Source: an uncultured Bdellovibrionales bacterium (GTDB lineage: Bacteria; Bdellovibrionota; Bdellovibrionia; Bdellovibrionales; UBA1609). From it: a stretch of 7,209 bases of DNA. The notes beneath the pieces are model-generated. The model was not told the DNA's origin and did not search any database. It saw nothing but the letters and a program-made list of their open reading frames with translations. A program made the translations under genes and the position numbers. The stretch is taken from NCBI GenBank assembly GCA_937980625.1, contig CALJPJ010000110.1:1-7209 (forward strand). The letters are read 5' to 3'. Shown here piece after piece: positions 4,539-7,209 of this stretch (positions within the stretch are counted from its first letter, which is position 1; each line of letters starts with the position of its first letter).

Positions 4539-6167
4539 TTACTTTAAAAATAAGTTGCTATTAACTATAGCTTTAATAATTTCTTTAAAAGTCATATCAT
4601 TTTTTGTTATTAAATTATTAGTCGAGCATAAATCTATTTTTTTTGCCATTTTAGAGCGAGAAAGTGAAATTAAATGATGACTAAAGCAGCTTTCAAAGTT
4701 GTAAATACTAGAGTTTTGAAGAGCAGCTGTCATATCAATAGAGTCGGTAAAGTTTGTACCAGTGATTAACTGGCCACTGGTGTCAACAGTATGGGGGCCA
4801 TTTTTTTGTCTGTGCCGGCCATAAGAGTCAAAATTTTCAAAAGCAATTCCTACGGGGTCCATTTGCAGATGACACTTACTGCAAGCTCTGCTTTTTGATA
4901 AATGGCTTAGGCGCTCTTTCATTGGTAATGTATTATCCATCTTTGTACTATCAACGGAGCTCATAAGCAGACTAGGTATTGGGTCTGGTGGAAGGCAAAA
5001 TGCTCGTTTTAAGAACCAATAGCCTCTAGCAGTAGGGTTTGTCTCTCCGGGTTCACTCATAGCTGTAATTACAGCTGCTTGTGAAAAAATCCCTTGCCGA
5101 TGGTTGCTTGTTGAAACTTTAGTGAACTCGGTAGTTAAATTGTCTGAACTTAAGTTATAATAATCTGCTATTTCTTTGTTTAAAAATGTATAATCAGCAC
5201 TTAGTAGTTCATTAATTGGTAAATTATTTTTTACAATATGATTTAAAAGAAGCCTTGATTCATTTATAAGTGAGTCAGCAAGGCTGTTAGAAATATTATT
5301 AGTTTCAGAAAAATGTATTTTAGCTATATCTAAACCTAGCCACTGTTCGGCAAAGTTAAATGTGAAGCGTTCAATTTTTTCGCTATCAATCATACGCTCT
5401 ATTTGGAAGTTTAAATTTCTTTCATTAGAAAGCTCTCCATTTTCAGCCGCGACTAATAGTTCTTGATCAGGAATAGAGTTCCATAGCAGCTTAGCCAGGC
5501 GGCCGGCTATTTTGTAATTATTTAATTTTTTTGTAGTGATATTTTGAGCTGTACTGAGGTGAAATAAAAATTCAGGAGCTAAAAAAATAGAAACTAAAGC
5601 CCATTTTAATTGATCTTCAGGGGTGCTAAATGATCTTATGTTATCTTTAATTTTAGTGATCGTGACTGGGTTAGGCTGCCCTCTATGAGCTAGAAATGAT
5701 TTTTGATCAATTATACTGTGAATGCAATCGATATTGCTAATGTCACAGTTAATAACTTTGTTGTCTAGTCTTGTTATAGCATCTTCTATGGCTTTGTTAA
5801 AAAAATCTAAGAGTTTTTGCCCATCATCAGGAAATAAAATTTGTTGTGAACTGTCATTGTGTAGTCCTTTATCATTTGAAGTGTCAGCTGGAAGTAATTT
5901 TAAATCTTCTATTGAGTTAAAGCCAATGAGGTCAAACAGAGAATGTTGTATTTCTTTTTTGGTCATACGTGATAAAACTGTGGGTTCAATTTCTTTCGGT
6001 TGTCGACAATCTAAAATGGCTTTTGCGCCAGTGAGAGGGGGCAAACTTAATGAGTTATTTAATTGATGAGTAACACCTGAACTATGAAATTCACTACAAT
6101 TTTGAAATAAAAATATGATTAAAAATAGAGAAATAATCGGATAAGAAATTTTTCGGATGAATTCCAA
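4539..6167 (-). CDS. DUF1592/DUF1588/DUF1585 lipoprotein with CxxCH motif (TTG start)
   Basis: This 542-residue protein has the multi-DUF architecture usually found beside DUF1552. A signal peptide (ISYPIISLFLIIFLFQN) ends at C24 in an FQNC lipobox, so it should be a lipoprotein. Blocks in order: a DUF1587-like segment at about 64-90 (SRMTKKEIQHSLFDLIGF); DUF1592 at about 187-310 (WALVSIFLAPEFLFHL, AGRLAKLLWNSIPDQELL, FTFNFAEQWLGL); DUF1588 at about 355-455 (GIFSQAAVITAMS, NPTARGYWFLKRAFCLPPDP, then CSKCH at 429-433 and MDPVGIAFENFDSYGR); and DUF1585 at about 470-540. CSKCH is a CxxCH c-type haem attachment motif and is conserved in this family, whose function is unknown. The start is TTG: an in-frame TAA lies two codons upstream and the next Met is residue 68, past the signal peptide. 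GGAG (6183-6180) is 12 nt away, a long spacing that suggests weak initiation. It is the first gene of the operon with DUF1552. Confidence 0.87.
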   Translation of the reverse strand: MEFIRKISYPIISLFLIIFLFQNCSEFHSSGVTHQLNNSLSLPPLTGAKAILDCRQPKEIEPTVLSRMTKKEIQHSLFDLIGFNSIEDLKLLPADTSNDKGLHNDSSQQILFPDDGQKLLDFFNKAIEDAITRLDNKVINCDISNIDCIHSIIDQKSFLAHRGQPNPVTITKIKDNIRSFSTPEDQLKWALVSIFLAPEFLFHLSTAQNITTKKLNNYKIAGRLAKLLWNSIPDQELLVAAENGELSNERNLNFQIERMIDSEKIERFTFNFAEQWLGLDIAKIHFSETNNISNSLADSLINESRLLLNHIVKNNLPINELLSADYTFLNKEIADYYNLSSDNLTTEFTKVSTSNHRQGIFSQAAVITAMSEPGETNPTARGYWFLKRAFCLPPDPIPSLLMSSVDSTKMDNTLPMKERLSHLSKSRACSKCHLQMDPVGIAFENFDSYGRHRQKNGPHTVDTSGQLITGTNFTDSIDMTAALQNSSIYNFESCFSHHLISLSRSKMAKKIDLCSTNNLITKNDMTFKEIIKAIVNSNLFLK

Positions 6168-6334
6168 TTTTTAATATGTCTCCAAGTTAACTTAATCATA
6201 ACATAAATCGTTATAAGCACTGGAAATGTTAAGCTGGATTCTCAAAATAAAACGCTTATTAACTAATAACCTATGAATGCAGTTTTTTGACCTGATCAGG
6301 CCGAGGTGGGGAGTGAAAAATATAATTAAAATGA

Positions 6335-6369
6335 GCTGTTTAGACCATTATATATCCAAAGTAAACAGC
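6335..6369 (-). promoter_or_regulatory. inverted repeat (GCTGTTTA/TAAACAGC) around a perfect minus-strand TATAAT
   Basis: GCTGTTTA (6335-6342) and its exact complement TAAACAGC (6362-6369) are separated by 19 nt. Between them, on the minus strand, is a perfect TATAAT (6352-6347); the -35 position has no good match. A start near 6340 would give the DUF1592/DUF1552 operon a leader of about 170 nt. The arms flank the -10, as an operator for a dimeric regulator would. Neither side carries the T-run of a terminator, and both flanking genes point away, so a terminator is not expected. Confidence 0.4.
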
Positions 6370-6447
6370 CTTTAGTCTTAATGTAAGTGGGGTAATTTTT
6401 TACGTTTTAGTAGATTCGTCTTTTGTCTAATTATAACATTACAAGAG

Positions 6448-6477
6448 TAGACTTAAGCCAAAAGAAACTGATAAAAT
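6448..6477 (+). promoter_or_regulatory. promoter of the terminal lipoprotein gene (TAGACT-18-TAAAAT, extended -10)
   Basis: TAGACT (6448-6453, four of six matches) and TAAAAT (6472-6477, five of six) are separated by 18 nt, and TG at 6469-6470 gives an extended -10. Transcription would start near 6484, about 33 nt before the GTG start at 6517, a normal leader length. Confidence 0.45.
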
Positions 6478-6516
6478 GTAGTTTGTAAGCCAGTACTTTT
6501 TTTCAGGGAGAAAGTT

Positions 6517-7209
6517 GTGAAGTTATTATTACTACCTATATTATTTGTACTTGTATCTTGTTCAAGTTTCAATAATAGGAATCGAGGCCCATCATCTGAA
6601 CTTGATATTATTGTGGATAAAAAAAGAGAAAATATTAAAAAAGCTGTTAATCAACTCAAGCCTAATCAGCAGCTCATTGAGCTAATTAATCTTAAAGAGG
6701 AATTAAATAGATTTTTAGGCCAAAAGACCAAGGTTGTAGATTCTGAAGTTAATTACACTTTTTCTGGTACCATAGATGGAAATTTATCAGGTGGTTTTAC
6801 TGGGTACTCACCGGCACAAACAGGTATAATTGGCTCGTTGTTAGGAGGCGCGGGAGGGGCATATAGTACTTATCTTCTTACAACACTGGCAGGCTTTGGT
6901 TCAATCTTCCCTCCTGTAGGACTTCCTGTTATTGCTATTGGTGCAGGCCTTGGTGCTGCAGCTGGTGCAGTGAAAGGGGCGACAACCCCTACGGCCAGAG
7001 CTAAAGTGAGTGGAACTTTAAATGGTAATTTTAGCGGAGAAGGGCGACACTTTTTCGAAGGAAATAAAAGGTACTCAGTTGCCATTTTTTCTCAAAGCAG
7101 TTTAGATAGTATTTTGTCTGATATTAATGAAAGAAAACCAAACATACAATATTCACCACTTTCTTATAGAGTGAATGAATGTACAAAATCAGTGCTAAGC
7201 TTCTTAGAC
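6517..7209 (+). CDS. predicted lipoprotein with glycine-rich hydrophobic insert (3' truncated)
   Basis: The frame starts at GTG 6517, with AGGGAG (6505-6510) 6 nt upstream, and stays open to the right edge: 231 residues, incomplete. The signal peptide KLLLLPILFVLVS ends at C15 in a canonical LVSC lipobox. Residues about 25-70 are charged and helical (DKKRENIKKAVNQLK, then LIELINLKEELNRFL) and could form a coiled coil. A short motif SGTIDGNLSGGF (83-94) recurs as SGTLNGNFSGEG (165-176). Between the copies, about 103-154, is a hydrophobic stretch dense in small residues (GIIGSLLGGAGGAYS, AIGAGLGAAAGAVKG) with GxxxG spacings like glycine-zipper proteins, split by a FPPVGLP turn, so two helices in a hairpin are possible. 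I do not recognise a specific family. It is divergently placed from the DUF1592 operon and may share its control region. Confidence 0.75.
   Translation, partial: MKLLLLPILFVLVSCSSFNNRNRGPSSELDIIVDKKRENIKKAVNQLKPNQQLIELINLKEELNRFLGQKTKVVDSEVNYTFSGTIDGNLSGGFTGYSPAQTGIIGSLLGGAGGAYSTYLLTTLAGFGSIFPPVGLPVIAIGAGLGAAAGAVKGATTPTARAKVSGTLNGNFSGEGRHFFEGNKRYSVAIFSQSSLDSILSDINERKPNIQYSPLSYRVNECTKSVLSFLD

Larger units (their letters stand above)
6168..6516. other. 349-nt divergent intergenic region
   Basis: This stretch separates the minus-strand DUF1592/DUF1552 operon from the plus-strand terminal lipoprotein gene. It holds a perfect 10-bp palindrome CCTGATCAGG (6291-6300) in a short GC-rich patch (6291-6313), an 8-bp inverted repeat around a perfect minus-strand TATAAT (6335-6369) almost exactly mid-region, and a good plus-strand promoter (6448-6477). 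No convincing gene is present. Confidence 0.6.

Noticed and set aside
5722..6066. Plus-strand frame of 114 codons opposite the DUF1592-type gene
   Set aside because: Ser/Leu-rich translation typical of an antisense frame, no ribosome binding site or domain.
6291..6300. Perfect palindrome CCTGATCAGG in a small GC-rich patch
   Set aside because: Could be an operator or methylation-related site, but a single 10-bp palindrome with no second copy in the window is weak evidence.
6313..6375. A 20-codon frame starting with GTG at 6313, with GAGGTG 4 nt upstream, ending at TAG 6373
   Set aside because: Very short, no family resemblance, and it runs through the inverted repeat at 6335-6369. The purine-rich patch could be a chance ribosome site. 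Not supported as a gene without expression data.
6870..7085. Minus-strand frame of 71 codons rich in Pro and Ala
   Set aside because: It is the complement of the glycine-rich segment of the terminal lipoprotein, which explains its composition.

Overview
This is an AT-rich bacterial window with eight protein-coding genes, two of them cut by the window edges, and no tRNA, rRNA, CRISPR array or mobile element that I can see. The best guess for the host is a member of the Bdellovibrionota (Bdellovibrio/Bacteriovorax relatives). The reasons are two proteins with the unusual 'FQNC' lipobox, paired DUF1552 and DUF1592/1588/1585 genes, and a short stand-alone LuxR-type regulator. This assignment is inference from gene content, not a search result.

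Layout: 1-325 (+) is the C-terminal end of an ACT-domain protein, probably GlnD-like. 326-706 holds no gene; it contains candidate promoters and a long leader with a repeated 9-mer that could pair next to the following ribosome binding site. 707-1117 (+) is a LuxR-family HTH regulator with a Gly/Asn/Gln-rich tail, followed after 13 nt by a hotdog acyl-CoA thioesterase (1131-1616, +); the two look like one operon. 1620-2381 (-) is a divergent ZIP-family metal transporter that converges on the thioesterase with a 3-nt gap and appears to be transcribed as a leaderless mRNA. 2609-3163 (+) is a Cys-rich FQNC lipoprotein. It converges, with a 4-nt overlap, on a two-gene minus-strand operon: an FQNC lipoprotein with DUF1592/1588/1585 domains and a CxxCH motif (4539-6167), then a Tat-type exported DUF1552 protein (3160-4527). 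6168-6516 is a divergent regulatory region with an 8-bp inverted repeat around a perfect TATAAT. 6517 to the window end (+) is a third lipoprotein, incomplete, with a glycine-rich hydrophobic insert between two copies of a short SGTxxGNxSG motif.

How they fit together: the left part carries regulation and metabolism (ACT sensor, LuxR/thioesterase pair, metal uptake). The right part is devoted to the cell envelope: three lipoproteins and one Tat substrate within about 4.6 kb. The DUF1592 lipoprotein and the DUF1552 protein are the most promising poorly described system. They are translated in tandem with an 11-nt gap, both are exported by different routes, and one carries a possible haem-attachment motif; their function is unknown.
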